Shown here piece by piece: positions 9,305 through 18,458 of a stretch of DNA of 64,000 bases. The translations under genes and the position numbers were made by a program. A model generated the notes under the pieces. That model saw only the letters and a list, made by a program, of their open reading frames with translations. It ran no database searches and was not told the DNA's origin. How positions within the stretch are numbered: the first letter of the stretch is position 1; every line of letters starts with the position of its first letter. This stretch comes from Sporosarcina sp. BP05 (GTDB taxonomy: Bacteria; Bacillota; Bacilli; Bacillales_A; Planococcaceae). The stretch covers positions 62,001 to 126,000 of the forward strand of contig NZ_JACFTD010000006.1 in NCBI RefSeq assembly GCF_014282005.1. The letters are read 5' to 3'.

Positions 9305-9342
9305 CGCTCGGCTCTTGGGGATGCCTCCCCAAGAGCCGAGCG
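9305..9342. repeat. Perfect 17-bp inverted repeat, 4-base loop
   Basis: The arm CGCTCGGCTCTTGGGGA is followed by TGCC and its exact complement. No T-run follows, so a standard terminator is less likely, although it lies after the DUF3888-like gene. Its closeness to the recombinase remnant leaves a mobile-element end possible. Confidence 0.8.
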
Positions 9343-9426
9343 TTGTTGATGAAATACTTTAGTCCAACGTATATATTATTAAAATGAGTTTACTAGACAG
9401 ACACCCATATTTTTTGTTTGTTTCTA

Positions 9427-9563
9427 CTACTTTTTGTCATCGGATAACGATGTAGAGCGATCATCCAAATTACGATTTAAAGTAGACTTACTAATTCCGG
9501 TCGTTTCTTTTATGTGATATAGCGTAAAAGTCTTGCTGTCATACATTGCTAAAGCCAGCTGTG
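9427..9563 (-). pseudogene. Serine recombinase (resolvase) C-terminal remnant
   Basis: The minus strand reads LALAMYDSKTFTLYHIKETT, then GISKSTLNRNLDDR, and stops at 9427-9429. This is the typical C-terminal helix-turn-helix of resolvase/invertase family recombinases (LAxxMYDSKxYSIKEIxExTGxSKxTLYR). The catalytic domain is absent: upstream sequence changes at about 9564 into MFS-gene remnant. It is a dead fragment and evidence of a former mobile element. Confidence 0.75.
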
Positions 9564-9566
9564 AAT

Positions 9567-9778
9567 TGTTATCTGTTGATCCCGCTTATTGTTTGGAAAC
9601 GGTTTAAATAGAAAAAAGAACATCACAAAACCTAATGACAGAAGCAGGAAAGTCATGATCCTGCATCAACTAGCATATGAAATACGAAAAAGTATAGTTT
9701 GAGAGGCTTACACCTTGTTTTATTGAATAGAAAACACCGGAAATCCATCGACCAAAACTCGGCGGGATTCCGGTGTTA
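9567..9778 (+). pseudogene. Remnant of a second MFS gene 3' end (direct repeat, copy B)
   Basis: A degenerate copy of 3138-3350. The coding tail reads IPLIVWKRFK and then TAG where copy A has GAG. The following noncoding bases and terminator hairpin also match. It shows that either a paralogous MFS gene once ended here or a 6.4-kb segment was duplicated and deleted. The hairpin at 9727-9778 now probably terminates the minus-strand aldehyde dehydrogenase operon. Confidence 0.85.
9727..9778 (-). terminator. Bidirectional terminator inherited from MFS copy
   Basis: AACACCGGA pairs with TCCGGTGTT. It lies 20 bp past the stop of the minus-strand semialdehyde dehydrogenase gene. Confidence 0.6.
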
Positions 9779-9797
9779 GTTTATTTTACGCGCACCA

Positions 9798-11318
9798 TCA
9801 GTCGTTGTTACTTGGAAAAGCAAATGTTGACGCGGATTCGCTGTTTTCTTCAAACCACTTTTCTGAAATGGTTTTGGTCTTGGTGAAGAAGCGAACTTGG
9901 TCAGGCCCAAACATATGCCCCTCACCGAATCTAGAGCGTTTCCAGCCTGCAAAGTTATGATAACCAACAGGAATTGGAATTGGCACGTTTATCCCAACCA
10001 TACCGACGTCAATCTCCGTTGTAAATTTGCGAGCGGCCGCCCCGTTATTTGTGAATATTGTGACACCGTTACCGAGCTCATGTGCATTGGTTAAGTTGAT
10101 TGCTTCCTCTAGTGAATCTACCCGTACTACGTTACGAGCTGGACCGAATACCTCTTGCTCATAAATTTCCATGCCAGGTTTGACGTTGTCTAATAGGGTA
10201 GGACCTAGATAGAAGCCGTTTGAATTTTCAGCGATGTCTGGGTTGCGACCATCACATACGAGTGTAGCGCCTTCTGCTAGGCTCCGGTCTATAAAGCCAA
10301 TTATTGCGTCCTTTGATTGCTTTGTAATAACGGGTCCAAAATCAACGTCTGATTCTGTGTATGGACCCACTTTCAATTTTGCGATTTTATCGGCAAGTAC
10401 TTTGACAAGGTTATTCGCTGTTTCTTCGCCAACGGGAATGATTGTGGAAATGGCCATACAGCGCTGGGAAGCGGCTCCGAAAGCCGCCCCTAAAAATGCG
10501 TTTGCGACCTGTTCCAAATCTGCATCAGGCATGACGATCATATTGTTTTTCCCGCCACCTAATGCCGTAACGCGCTTGCCGTATTTTGAACCGGTCGTGT
10601 AAATAGTATCAGCGACTGCTGTGGAGCCGACAAACGAAATGGCTTCAACAGCAGGGTTTTCTAATAGCTCGTTGACCGCATCCTTGTCCCCATTGATGAC
10701 TGTCCAAACACCATCTGGTAAACCTGCTTCTTTCCACAGTTCCGATAAAAATAATGCGGAGCAGGGAACGCGCTCGGACGGCTTTAAAATGACAGAATTG
10801 CCGACTGCGACCGCCATACAAGTCATGGCAAGTGGCACCATCACTGGAAAGTTGAATGGGGAAATCGCTGCAACAACGCCGAGTGGTGCTTTTGCGGAAT
10901 AAGCATTAATATTCCCACCAACATTGACGGAGTACTCGCCTTTTAATAGGTGAGGGGCATTGATGGCCAAGTCGACGGATTCTATACCACGTGTGATTTC
11001 ACCCCTGGCATCCTCGATTGTTTTCCCGCTTTCGATACAAATGATGTCGATGAGCGCATCCATACGTGCGGTCATCAATTGACGAAACTTCATAACAATT
11101 TCAACGCGTTTGCCAACCGACAGGGCGCGCCATGCTGGAAAGGCTGCTTTGGCTGTTGCAATTGCGCCTTGCACTTCCTCTTTCGTTGCAATAGGGACGC
11201 GTGCAATCACTGCCCCAGAACTTGGATTGAAAACATCTGAGAAATGACCACTTGTGCCTGCAACGATTTCACCATTTATAAAATGCCCAAGTTCTTTTAC
11301 CTCTGTATTCGTTACCAT
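9798..11318 (-). CDS. mmsA: CoA-acylating (methyl)malonate-semialdehyde dehydrogenase
   Basis: A 506-residue cytoplasmic aldehyde dehydrogenase of the MmsA/IolA group, which oxidises malonate semialdehyde or methylmalonate semialdehyde to acetyl-CoA or propionyl-CoA with release of CO2 and NADH. Family marks are the catalytic cysteine in GAASQRCMAIST, GGGKNNMIVMPDADLEQV, and the characteristic tail DQVRFFTKTKTISEKW. ATG at 11318 is chosen because AAGGGGG lies ten bases upstream; a longer frame to 11363 would overlap the preceding gene. It follows the aminotransferase gene closely, so it likely finishes beta-alanine (uracil) and beta-aminoisobutyrate (thymine) breakdown. Confidence 0.92.
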   Translation of the reverse strand: MVTNTEVKELGHFINGEIVAGTSGHFSDVFNPSSGAVIARVPIATKEEVQGAIATAKAAFPAWRALSVGKRVEIVMKFRQLMTARMDALIDIICIESGKTIEDARGEITRGIESVDLAINAPHLLKGEYSVNVGGNINAYSAKAPLGVVAAISPFNFPVMVPLAMTCMAVAVGNSVILKPSERVPCSALFLSELWKEAGLPDGVWTVINGDKDAVNELLENPAVEAISFVGSTAVADTIYTTGSKYGKRVTALGGGKNNMIVMPDADLEQVANAFLGAAFGAASQRCMAISTIIPVGEETANNLVKVLADKIAKLKVGPYTESDVDFGPVITKQSKDAIIGFIDRSLAEGATLVCDGRNPDIAENSNGFYLGPTLLDNVKPGMEIYEQEVFGPARNVVRVDSLEEAINLTNAHELGNGVTIFTNNGAAARKFTTEIDVGMVGINVPIPIPVGYHNFAGWKRSRFGEGHMFGPDQVRFFTKTKTISEKWFEENSESASTFAFPSNND

Positions 11319-11340
11319 ATATTCATTTCCCCCTTGTGTT

Positions 11341-12702
11341 TTATGCTTTTGGCAGTAGTTCATTTAAAGCGTGCGTAAGTTTTTCAACAATCAAATCTTT
11401 TTCTGCTAATGAAATAATCAGTGGTGGAGCGAGTGTTAACGTATTGTTAAAGCCCGCAACTGTGATACCATTTTTCCCGATGATTAACCCTTGTTCTTTA
11501 CATAGAGCGATGACTTTGTTGACGGCGGTACCATCAAGTGGCGCTTTGGTGTTTTTATCACTCACAAGCTCAATGCCAATCAGTAAGCCTTTCCCGCGGA
11601 TGTTACCGACGTTTGGATGATTCTTTAGGCGTTCTTGTAGTTCTGTATGGATAATTGCGCCCATTTCTTCTGAGCGAGCAAATAAATTTTCATTTTCCAT
11701 GATTTCGATATTTTTGAGGGCAACTGCACAAGCCGCAGGAGAACCACCGAATGTGTTGACGTGGCGGAAAAAGTCGTACTCCTCGCTTCCAGCAAAGGCC
11801 TCATAAATTTCGCGACGCACAGCTGTAGCAGATAACGGCATATAAGCGCTCGTTAAGCCTTTTGCCATTGTGACAATATCCGGCTGAATGCCATAGTTTT
11901 GGAAGCCAAATGCTTTGCCTGTACGTCCGAAGCCGCAAATTACTTCATCAACAATAAGCAGCGCCCCATGCTTTTCACAAACTGCTTTTACCCCACGCAA
12001 ATAGTCCTCATGCGGCATAATCACGCCGCCGCCGGTAATAATAGGCTCGAGAATAACGCCGGCAATCGTCTCGGAAAATTCCCACGTCATGACATTATCA
12101 ATCGCCTGAACAGACGGTAGAGCAGCTGCTTCTGTAATATGATCTTCGTTTGCACGGTAGGCATCTGGTGGTGCAACATGAATGAAGCCGGGTGCTAACG
12201 GTTCGTATTTATATTTGCGCTGTGCTTGCCCTGTTGCTGCTAATGCCCCCATTGTATTGCCGTGGTAGGCACGATAGCGAGAAATAAATTTGGTGCGATT
12301 TGTGTGACCTTTTTGCTGATGGTATTGACGTGCGATTTTGAACGCGGCTTCATTCGCCTCTGAACCACTATTAGAGTAAAACACAACATAATCATCGCCT
12401 AATAATTCGCTGATTTTTTCGCTTAGTTGAATGGCAGGGATATGCCCAACGGATAGGGGAGTATAGGCATTTTCCAGTAATTGCTCGTAAGCGGCTTTGG
12501 CGAGTTCCTCTCGACCGTAGCCAACGTTCACACACCATAAACCAGACATGGCATCTAAATAACGTTTCCCATCAATGTCCGTTATCCAAGCGCCTTTGGA
12601 TTTCTGAATGATTGTCGTCGCGTTAGGGTTGTAGGGCTTCATGGAATGCCATACATATTGTTCATCTTTTACTTGCCAATTTTGACTCGTTAAATTCGTC
12701 AT
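11341..12702 (-). CDS. Class III omega-aminotransferase, probable beta-alanine transaminase
   Basis: A 453-residue PLP enzyme of aminotransferase class III (omega-amino acid:pyruvate type). Visible marks are the N-terminal ITDIDGKRYLDAMSGLWCVN, SNSGSEANEAAFK (cofactor phosphate), LLIVDEVICGFGRTGKAFGF, and the Schiff-base lysine in TMAKGLTSAYMPLSA. It is divergent from the pyrimidine operon and 22 bp ahead of mmsA. The inferred reaction is beta-alanine plus pyruvate or 2-oxoglutarate to malonate semialdehyde. GAGGAG lies about 12 bases before the chosen ATG, slightly long. Confidence 0.9.
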   Translation of the reverse strand: MTNLTSQNWQVKDEQYVWHSMKPYNPNATTIIQKSKGAWITDIDGKRYLDAMSGLWCVNVGYGREELAKAAYEQLLENAYTPLSVGHIPAIQLSEKISELLGDDYVVFYSNSGSEANEAAFKIARQYHQQKGHTNRTKFISRYRAYHGNTMGALAATGQAQRKYKYEPLAPGFIHVAPPDAYRANEDHITEAAALPSVQAIDNVMTWEFSETIAGVILEPIITGGGVIMPHEDYLRGVKAVCEKHGALLIVDEVICGFGRTGKAFGFQNYGIQPDIVTMAKGLTSAYMPLSATAVRREIYEAFAGSEEYDFFRHVNTFGGSPAACAVALKNIEIMENENLFARSEEMGAIIHTELQERLKNHPNVGNIRGKGLLIGIELVSDKNTKAPLDGTAVNKVIALCKEQGLIIGKNGITVAGFNNTLTLAPPLIISLAEKDLIVEKLTHALNELLPKA

Positions 12703-13040
12703 CGGACATCATCACTCCTCATTTAGATTATGCTGTAAATCTCCACTAATTCATTGGGTAGGTAAAACATGATTAAATCAATTCATTCTTCTGTGCTACT
12801 ACAAATACCACTTCGATTCAAACCGCATTGTCCAACTACTAATAACTACTTTGGGAATAGAGTTTCCTTTATTATTTTGCCAATCATTCCGTAACAGCCT
12901 CTTATTATATAAACAAGCTCCTCAAAATATGCGTCGGCACCTATTTTCTTAGTATTATTTCTGCACAGTCCGAATACACTTTACTTGATAGTTTTTAACC
13001 TAAATTCCTAATTAATAACTATGAAAGAGAGGACTAGCAT
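12703..13040. promoter_or_regulatory. Divergent control region of the pyrimidine catabolic locus
   Basis: This 338-bp AT-rich region separates the aminotransferase-mmsA operon from the rightward hydantoinase operon. A possible sigma-A promoter for the rightward operon is TTGATA at 12985-12990 and TAATTA at 13009-13014 (18-bp spacing), 27 bases before the ATG. No convincing operator palindrome was found, and no regulator gene is encoded in the locus. Confidence 0.4.
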
Positions 13041-14279
13041 ATGTATAAATGTAATAGTAATCGATTGCAGGGGTTAATTGAACAGTTCAGTCAATTTGGT
13101 GCAACTGCCAATGGGGGCGTAACCCGTTTGTCCCTTTCAAAAGAGGATGTATTTGCAAGAGACTATTTTTGTGAACTATGCATTGAGTTAGGCATGGATA
13201 TTCAAGTAGATGATATGGCAAATATCTATGCGATTCTACCAGGAAAAAAAGATTGCCCACCAATTGTAATGGGATCACATTTAGATTCGGTTGAAAAAGG
13301 TGGCAGGTTTGATGGTGTCTTAGGTATTTTAACAGCAATAGAGGCGATACGAACGTTAAAGGAAAACGATATTGAGCTCGAGATCCCATTAATGCTTGTG
13401 AATTTTACGAATGAAGAAGGTGCGCGCTTCGATCCGGCGATGATGAGTTCTGGTGTTATTGCTTCAAAGTTCAGTAAAGAAAAAATGCTACAGTCTATCG
13501 ATAAAAATGGCATTACTTTTAAAGAAGCATTACAGGCGAGTGGTTACGCGGGGGAGCAAGGAAATCGTTTAAAAGAAGCCCTTGCATATATTGAGCTGCA
13601 TATTGAACAAGGACCGGTATTAGCAGCAAAGCAACGTGAAATTGGTGTAGTCGAAGGCGTTTTAGGCATGGTGTGCTATGAAATTACCGTGACAGGTGAA
13701 TCAAATCACGCTGGCACAACGCCGATGTCGATGCGTAAAGATCCGATGATTGTGGCGTCTCGTATAATTTCGTCTTTGCATGAGCAACTGGGCAAAATCG
13801 ACGAAGAACTTGTGTTCACATTTGGGCGTATGAACGTGGCACCAAATATTCATACAGTCATTCCGAACGAAGTAGTGTTTACCATGGATTCGCGTCATCA
13901 AAATCCAGAGGTGATGCGCAAAGTGGAGAAGCTATTGACAGGCTTAGCTTCAGAGGAAAACGGTTGCCACATTCGCTCGGTCAAGCTATGGGGGCGGGAA
14001 ACGGTATTTTTTGATGTAGCTATTTGCAATGAAGTGGAAAAGTCATGTCGTGACTTTGGTTATTCCTTCCGTCGAATGTTTAGTGGGGCGGGGCACGATG
14101 CGCAGTATATCGCGAGCATCATCCCCTCGGCAATGATTTTTGTTCCAAGTATCAAGGGGAAAAGTCATTGCGAGGAGGAAGAAACGACATTTGAAGACTG
14201 TGCAAAGGGGGCAGACGTGTTACTGGAAACCGTGTTGACACTACAAACGAAGTTCAGCAAGGGCAAAAAAACACACTAA
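13041..14279 (+). CDS. pydC: Beta-ureidopropionase / N-carbamoyl amidase (M20 family)
   Basis: A 412-residue zinc-dependent hydantoinase/carbamoylase amidase. It would hydrolyse N-carbamoyl-beta-alanine to beta-alanine, CO2 and ammonia, the third step of reductive uracil breakdown. Metal and fold marks are GSHLDSVEKGGRFDGVLG, NFTNEEGARF, HIEQGPVL, ESNHAGTTPM and MFSGAGHDAQ, with the C-terminal GKSHCEEEET in place of the usual metal-ligand His-Glu stretch. GAGAGGA precedes the ATG. Allantoate amidohydrolase is the main alternative, but the neighbours (dihydropyrimidinase, PreT, PreA) favour ureidopropionase. Confidence 0.88.
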   Translation: MYKCNSNRLQGLIEQFSQFGATANGGVTRLSLSKEDVFARDYFCELCIELGMDIQVDDMANIYAILPGKKDCPPIVMGSHLDSVEKGGRFDGVLGILTAIEAIRTLKENDIELEIPLMLVNFTNEEGARFDPAMMSSGVIASKFSKEKMLQSIDKNGITFKEALQASGYAGEQGNRLKEALAYIELHIEQGPVLAAKQREIGVVEGVLGMVCYEITVTGESNHAGTTPMSMRKDPMIVASRIISSLHEQLGKIDEELVFTFGRMNVAPNIHTVIPNEVVFTMDSRHQNPEVMRKVEKLLTGLASEENGCHIRSVKLWGRETVFFDVAICNEVEKSCRDFGYSFRRMFSGAGHDAQYIASIIPSAMIFVPSIKGKSHCEEEETTFEDCAKGADVLLETVLTLQTKFSKGKKTH

Positions 14280-14350
14280 ACTCAAGATGAGCCAGCATAT
14301 TAATAGATTTCGCTAAACTATACATTTATTAATCGAAGGGTGAGGGTAGT

Positions 14351-15754
14351 ATGAAAAAAGTGATAACAGGTGGACTCATTGCGACAGCAACAGATATGTA
14401 TGAGGCAGATATTTTAATAGAGAATGGCAAAATCGTGCAAATCGGCAAAAACTTATCAGCTGACGGAGCGGAAATTGTAGATGCAACGGGTAAATACGTG
14501 ATGCCGGGGGGGATTGATCCGCATACACATTTGGATATGCCCTTTAACAACACGGTGACAGACGATGATTGGAAGTCGGGTACAATTGCGGCTGCCTTCG
14601 GTGGCACGACGACCATTTTAGATTTTTGCTTATCTGCGGGTGAAGAAAAACTTGCGACGGCTGTGGAAAAGTGGCATGTAAAAGCAAAGGGCAAATCAGC
14701 CATTGACTACGGTTTCCATTTAATGATTAGTGATTTAACGCCTGAAACAGAGGCTGAGTTACCGTTGTTACTAGAGCAGGAAGGGATTACGTCTGTCAAG
14801 GTGTTCATGGCTTACGCGAAAGAATTCCAGGCGACAGACCGTACGCTGTTCAAAGCCTTTAAAATCGCTAAAGACGTGGGCGCTGTTGTCATGGTGCACT
14901 GTGAAAATGGCTCAGTCATCGACGAATTAGTAAATGCAGCGAAGCAAGCAGGTCAGACGGCGCCAATTTATCACGCACTGACGCGTCCCGCAGAATTAGA
15001 GGGTGAGGCGACGAAACGAGCCATTGAACTAGCGCATATCGCAGGAGCCAAGCTTTATGTTGTACATGTTACCTGTAAAGAGGCACTAGATGAAATTATC
15101 GCAGCGCGTGAAAAGGGCTATGACGTGTATGGGGAAACTTGTCCACCCTATTTAACGCTTGATCAGTCAGCGTTAGCACAGCCAGGCTTCGAGGGGGCGA
15201 AATATGTTTGGTCACCACCTCTTCGCCCGAAATATCATCAAGAGCATTTGTGGAATGCGTTAAAAGCCAAGCAACTGCAAACAATTGGCTCGGACCAATG
15301 TTCATTTAGCTTTAACGGGAAAAAGCAATTAGGGTTGAATGACTTTTCTAAAATTCCAAATGGTGGACCGTTTATCGAAGATCGTTTCAGTATTTTATTT
15401 TCTGAAGGTGTGGCGAAAGGGCGAATTACCATCAATGACTTCGTCGATATGATTTCGACAAGTGCCGCAAAAATTTTCGGCTTATATCCACAAAAAGGAA
15501 CGATTGCTATTGGTTCTGACGCGGATATCGTCATTTTTGATCCTACGGTAAAACGTGAAATTTCAGCGAACACCCACCATATGAATGTCGACTACAACCC
15601 GTATGAGGGCTGGGAAGTGACAGGAGAGCCTATTAGTGTACTTGTACGTGGTGAATACGTCATTAAAAACAAACAATTTGTAGGAGCATTAGGCAGTGGC
15701 CAATATATAAAGCGTGCTCTACAGCCGTCGACTGCACAAACAATTAACGTGTAA
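14351..15754 (+). CDS. hydA: Dihydropyrimidinase
   Basis: A 467-residue cyclic amidohydrolase that opens dihydrouracil or dihydrothymine to the N-carbamoyl beta-amino acid. The binuclear metal site is visible: GGIDPHTHLDMPF (His-x-His), the lysine that becomes carbamylated in SVKVFMAYAKEFQ, GAVVMVHCENG, YVVHVTCKEA, and Asp in TIGSDQCSF. Length and motifs match bacterial hydantoinase/dihydropyrimidinase. GTGAGGG precedes the ATG. It lies 71 bp after the ureidopropionase gene and 28 bp before preT, so it is in one operon with them. Confidence 0.94.
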   Translation: MKKVITGGLIATATDMYEADILIENGKIVQIGKNLSADGAEIVDATGKYVMPGGIDPHTHLDMPFNNTVTDDDWKSGTIAAAFGGTTTILDFCLSAGEEKLATAVEKWHVKAKGKSAIDYGFHLMISDLTPETEAELPLLLEQEGITSVKVFMAYAKEFQATDRTLFKAFKIAKDVGAVVMVHCENGSVIDELVNAAKQAGQTAPIYHALTRPAELEGEATKRAIELAHIAGAKLYVVHVTCKEALDEIIAAREKGYDVYGETCPPYLTLDQSALAQPGFEGAKYVWSPPLRPKYHQEHLWNALKAKQLQTIGSDQCSFSFNGKKQLGLNDFSKIPNGGPFIEDRFSILFSEGVAKGRITINDFVDMISTSAAKIFGLYPQKGTIAIGSDADIVIFDPTVKREISANTHHMNVDYNPYEGWEVTGEPISVLVRGEYVIKNKQFVGALGSGQYIKRALQPSTAQTINV

Positions 15755-15782
15755 ACATCAATCCATGGGGGGGAATGTTTCA

Positions 15783-17126
15783 ATGTCTTCGCAACTCGAA
15801 CGGAATTTTGTGGAAATGAATAGCAGGATGACAAAAAATGAAGCTTTAGAAGAGGCTAATCGCTGTCTGTACTGCTATGACGCACCTTGCATTACAGCAT
15901 GTCCGACAAGTATTCAAATTCCGAATTTCATCAAAAAAATTGCTTCCAATAATATGAAAGGTTCGGCCATGACGATTATGGAGGCAAATCCGGTTGGTGC
16001 AAGCTGTGCGCGAGTATGCCCCACAGAGGAATTATGTGAAGGGGCATGTGTGTTAAATTCCTCTACCAAACCTATTAAAATCGGGCACTTGCAACGTTAT
16101 GCAACAGATTGGGCGATGGAATCAGATGTCGAGCTATTTAAAAAAGGTCTACCAAATGGACAAAAGGTAGCAATTGTTGGCGCTGGTCCGGCTGGTTTAT
16201 CGGCAGCGCGCGAGCTTAGTCGCTTCGGCTATAGTGTCACAATTTTTGAAGCAGAAGCAAAGGCGGGTGGCTTGGGCAACTACGGCATCGTGTCATTCCG
16301 ATTACCGAATGATGTAGTGGATTGGGAAGTGGCGCAAGTTGTAAAGCTTGGTGTGGACATTAGAACAAACACAACAGTAGGTGTGGAAATTTCTGCAGAG
16401 GAAATTTTAGCGCAATATGACAGCGTTATTTTAGCAGTTGGTATGGGGGCCGTTCCGAATCTTGGCATTAAAGGTGAGGAACTAGCTGGCGTTCATGATG
16501 CGATAGAGTTTGTAAAGCACACGAAAATGGGCGCACTGACAGAAGATTTAATCGGTAAACGTGTTGCCGTCATCGGTGCTGGTAACACAGCCATCGATGG
16601 TGCAACCTGTGCTGTGCGACTAGGTGCGGAGCAAGTAGACATTCTTTACAGAAGAACAGAAAAAGAGATGACTGCCTATCAGTTTGAATATGAATTTGCC
16701 AAGCAGGATGGCGTTGGATTTAAGTGGCTGACAGCGCCGAAACAAATTATCGGTGATGAAGCAGGGACAGTAGTGGGGCTTGAATGCGTCAAGATGAAGC
16801 TTGGTGAGGCGGGTGCAGACGGCAGGCAACGACCTGAAGTAATCAAGGGATCTGAGTTTATTATAGAGGTGGACGCGGTCATTAAAGCAATTGGACAAAC
16901 GCGCTTTGTCTCGCTCATTGAAGCGTTTGGATTACAGCATACGAACGGAGTAGTAGACATTGACGAAACGACTATGCAAACATCGAATGACAAAGTGTTT
17001 GCCTGTGGAGATGTCGTGTTCGGCAATGGCCAAGGGGAAGCAATGGTGGTAACAGCTGCACAGCAAGGGAAAGATGCTGCTTACATCATTCATGAGCGTT
17101 TAAGAAAACCGAGCGAGATCGCATAG
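15783..17126 (+). CDS. preT: NAD-dependent dihydropyrimidine dehydrogenase subunit PreT
   Basis: A 447-residue flavoprotein like the glutamate synthase small chain. It takes electrons from NADH and passes them through Fe-S centres to PreA, which reduces uracil or thymine. N-terminal cluster cysteines are seen in CLYCYDAPCITACPT and ASCARVCPTEELCEGACV; the FAD site is VAIVGAGPAGLSAARELS; the NAD site is VAVIGAGNTAIDGA; and the C-terminal FAD motif is KVFACGDVVFG. ATG at 15783 is chosen for the GGGGGGG just upstream; a longer frame would run back into hydA. It is 12 bp from preA. Confidence 0.93.
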   Translation: MSSQLERNFVEMNSRMTKNEALEEANRCLYCYDAPCITACPTSIQIPNFIKKIASNNMKGSAMTIMEANPVGASCARVCPTEELCEGACVLNSSTKPIKIGHLQRYATDWAMESDVELFKKGLPNGQKVAIVGAGPAGLSAARELSRFGYSVTIFEAEAKAGGLGNYGIVSFRLPNDVVDWEVAQVVKLGVDIRTNTTVGVEISAEEILAQYDSVILAVGMGAVPNLGIKGEELAGVHDAIEFVKHTKMGALTEDLIGKRVAVIGAGNTAIDGATCAVRLGAEQVDILYRRTEKEMTAYQFEYEFAKQDGVGFKWLTAPKQIIGDEAGTVVGLECVKMKLGEAGADGRQRPEVIKGSEFIIEVDAVIKAIGQTRFVSLIEAFGLQHTNGVVDIDETTMQTSNDKVFACGDVVFGNGQGEAMVVTAAQQGKDAAYIIHERLRKPSEIA

Positions 17127-17138
17127 GGGGGATGTAGC

Positions 17139-18401
17139 ATGGCAGACTTACGAATTGACTTTGCGGGGATTAAATCACCAAATCCATATTGGTTAGCATC
17201 GGCTCCGCCGACTAATTCGGGCTATCAAGTGCAACGTGCATTTGAAGCGGGCTGGGGTGGCGCAGTTTGGAAAACATTGGGGGAACCAATTTTAAATGTT
17301 TCATCGCGCTTTGCGGCTGTGAGCTTTAACGGCCAGAGAGTAGCGGGCTTTAATAATATTGAGCTCATTACGGATCGTCCATTAGAAGTTAATTTACAGG
17401 AAATTCTTGAAACGAAAAAAAGGTTTCCTAATCATGCCATTATCGCTTCATTAATGGTAGAGCCACAGCAGGAAAAATGGCATGAGATTGTCAAAAAAGT
17501 AGAAGCTGTGGGCGTTGATGGTCTTGAGCTTAACTTTGGTTGTCCACATGGAATGGCAGAACGGGGAATGGGGGCTGCCTCTGGTCAAGTCCCTGATTTG
17601 GTTGAAAAGCAAACACACTGGGCGAAGGAAGTTGCACGTACACCAGTTATCGTCAAGCTAACGCCAAACATTACGGATATTACGATGACGGCAGAAGCGG
17701 CAGTGCGTGGCGGGGCAGATGCCGTTAGTATGATTAATACGATTAACAGCTTAGCGGGTGTCGATTTAGATTCATGGAATACGGTGCCGCATGTTGCTGG
17801 GAAGGGGGCACATGGCGGATATTGTGGGCCTGCTGTCAAGCCGATTGCACTAAATATGGTCGCAGAATGTGCGCGGAATCCTTTCGTCAATGTACCAATT
17901 TCAGGCATTGGTGGCATTTCAAATTGGCAGGATGCTGCGGAATTTATGCTGATGGGTGCAACAGGCGTACAAGTTTGTACAGCAGCGATGCACCACGGAT
18001 TTAGTATTGTCGAAGATATGATCGATGGACTTAATAATTATCTGGATGAAAAGGGCATTGCCTCGGTCATGGATTTAGTCGGTAAGTCGGTCCAACGTTA
18101 TTCTAACTGGGGTGACTTAGATTTAAACTATAAAGTTGTTGCTGAAATTAATAATGATGTGTGTATTAATTGCAATAAATGCCATATTGCGTGTGAAGAT
18201 ACGTCACATCAATGTATTGACATGTACACAGAGAGTGGTCGTCCAATGCTAAAGGTCCGTGAACAAGACTGTGTAGGCTGTAATTTATGTTCGATTGTGT
18301 GCCCAGTAGACGGCGCGATTTCGATGGTCGAAAGAATGTCCACTATTGCGCCAATGACTTGGAACGAACGTCAGTCACTTATCAGCAGTTTTGATCGATA
18401 A
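17139..18401 (+). CDS. preA: NAD-dependent dihydropyrimidine dehydrogenase subunit PreA
   Basis: A 420-residue FMN and Fe-S protein, the catalytic partner of PreT. The N-terminal two thirds is a dihydroorotate-dehydrogenase-like barrel (FAGIKSPNPYWLASAPPTNS, GLELNFGCPHGMAERGMGAA with the active-site region, ISGIGGISNWQDAAEF). The C-terminal part binds two 4Fe-4S clusters, CINCNKCHIACEDTSHQC and CVGCNLCSIVCPV. GGGGGG lies before the ATG. It performs the first step, uracil/thymine to the dihydro form. Together with PreT this replaces the single large eukaryotic enzyme. Confidence 0.95.
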   Translation: MADLRIDFAGIKSPNPYWLASAPPTNSGYQVQRAFEAGWGGAVWKTLGEPILNVSSRFAAVSFNGQRVAGFNNIELITDRPLEVNLQEILETKKRFPNHAIIASLMVEPQQEKWHEIVKKVEAVGVDGLELNFGCPHGMAERGMGAASGQVPDLVEKQTHWAKEVARTPVIVKLTPNITDITMTAEAAVRGGADAVSMINTINSLAGVDLDSWNTVPHVAGKGAHGGYCGPAVKPIALNMVAECARNPFVNVPISGIGGISNWQDAAEFMLMGATGVQVCTAAMHHGFSIVEDMIDGLNNYLDEKGIASVMDLVGKSVQRYSNWGDLDLNYKVVAEINNDVCINCNKCHIACEDTSHQCIDMYTESGRPMLKVREQDCVGCNLCSIVCPVDGAISMVERMSTIAPMTWNERQSLISSFDR

Positions 18402-18458
18402 AATAGAGATCAATTGTTTGGTCGTAAACTGGAAATCTACTATAGGGGAGAGACATGA

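Larger units (their letters stand above)
9214..9797. other. Scar region: palindrome, recombinase remnant, MFS remnant
   Basis: No intact gene. From left to right it contains a perfect GC-rich palindrome (9305-9342), the C-terminal tail of a serine recombinase on the minus strand (9427-9563), and a copy of the 3' end and terminator of the MFS gene (9567-9778). The last two abut within a few bases, which marks an old recombination or insertion junction. Confidence 0.75.
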
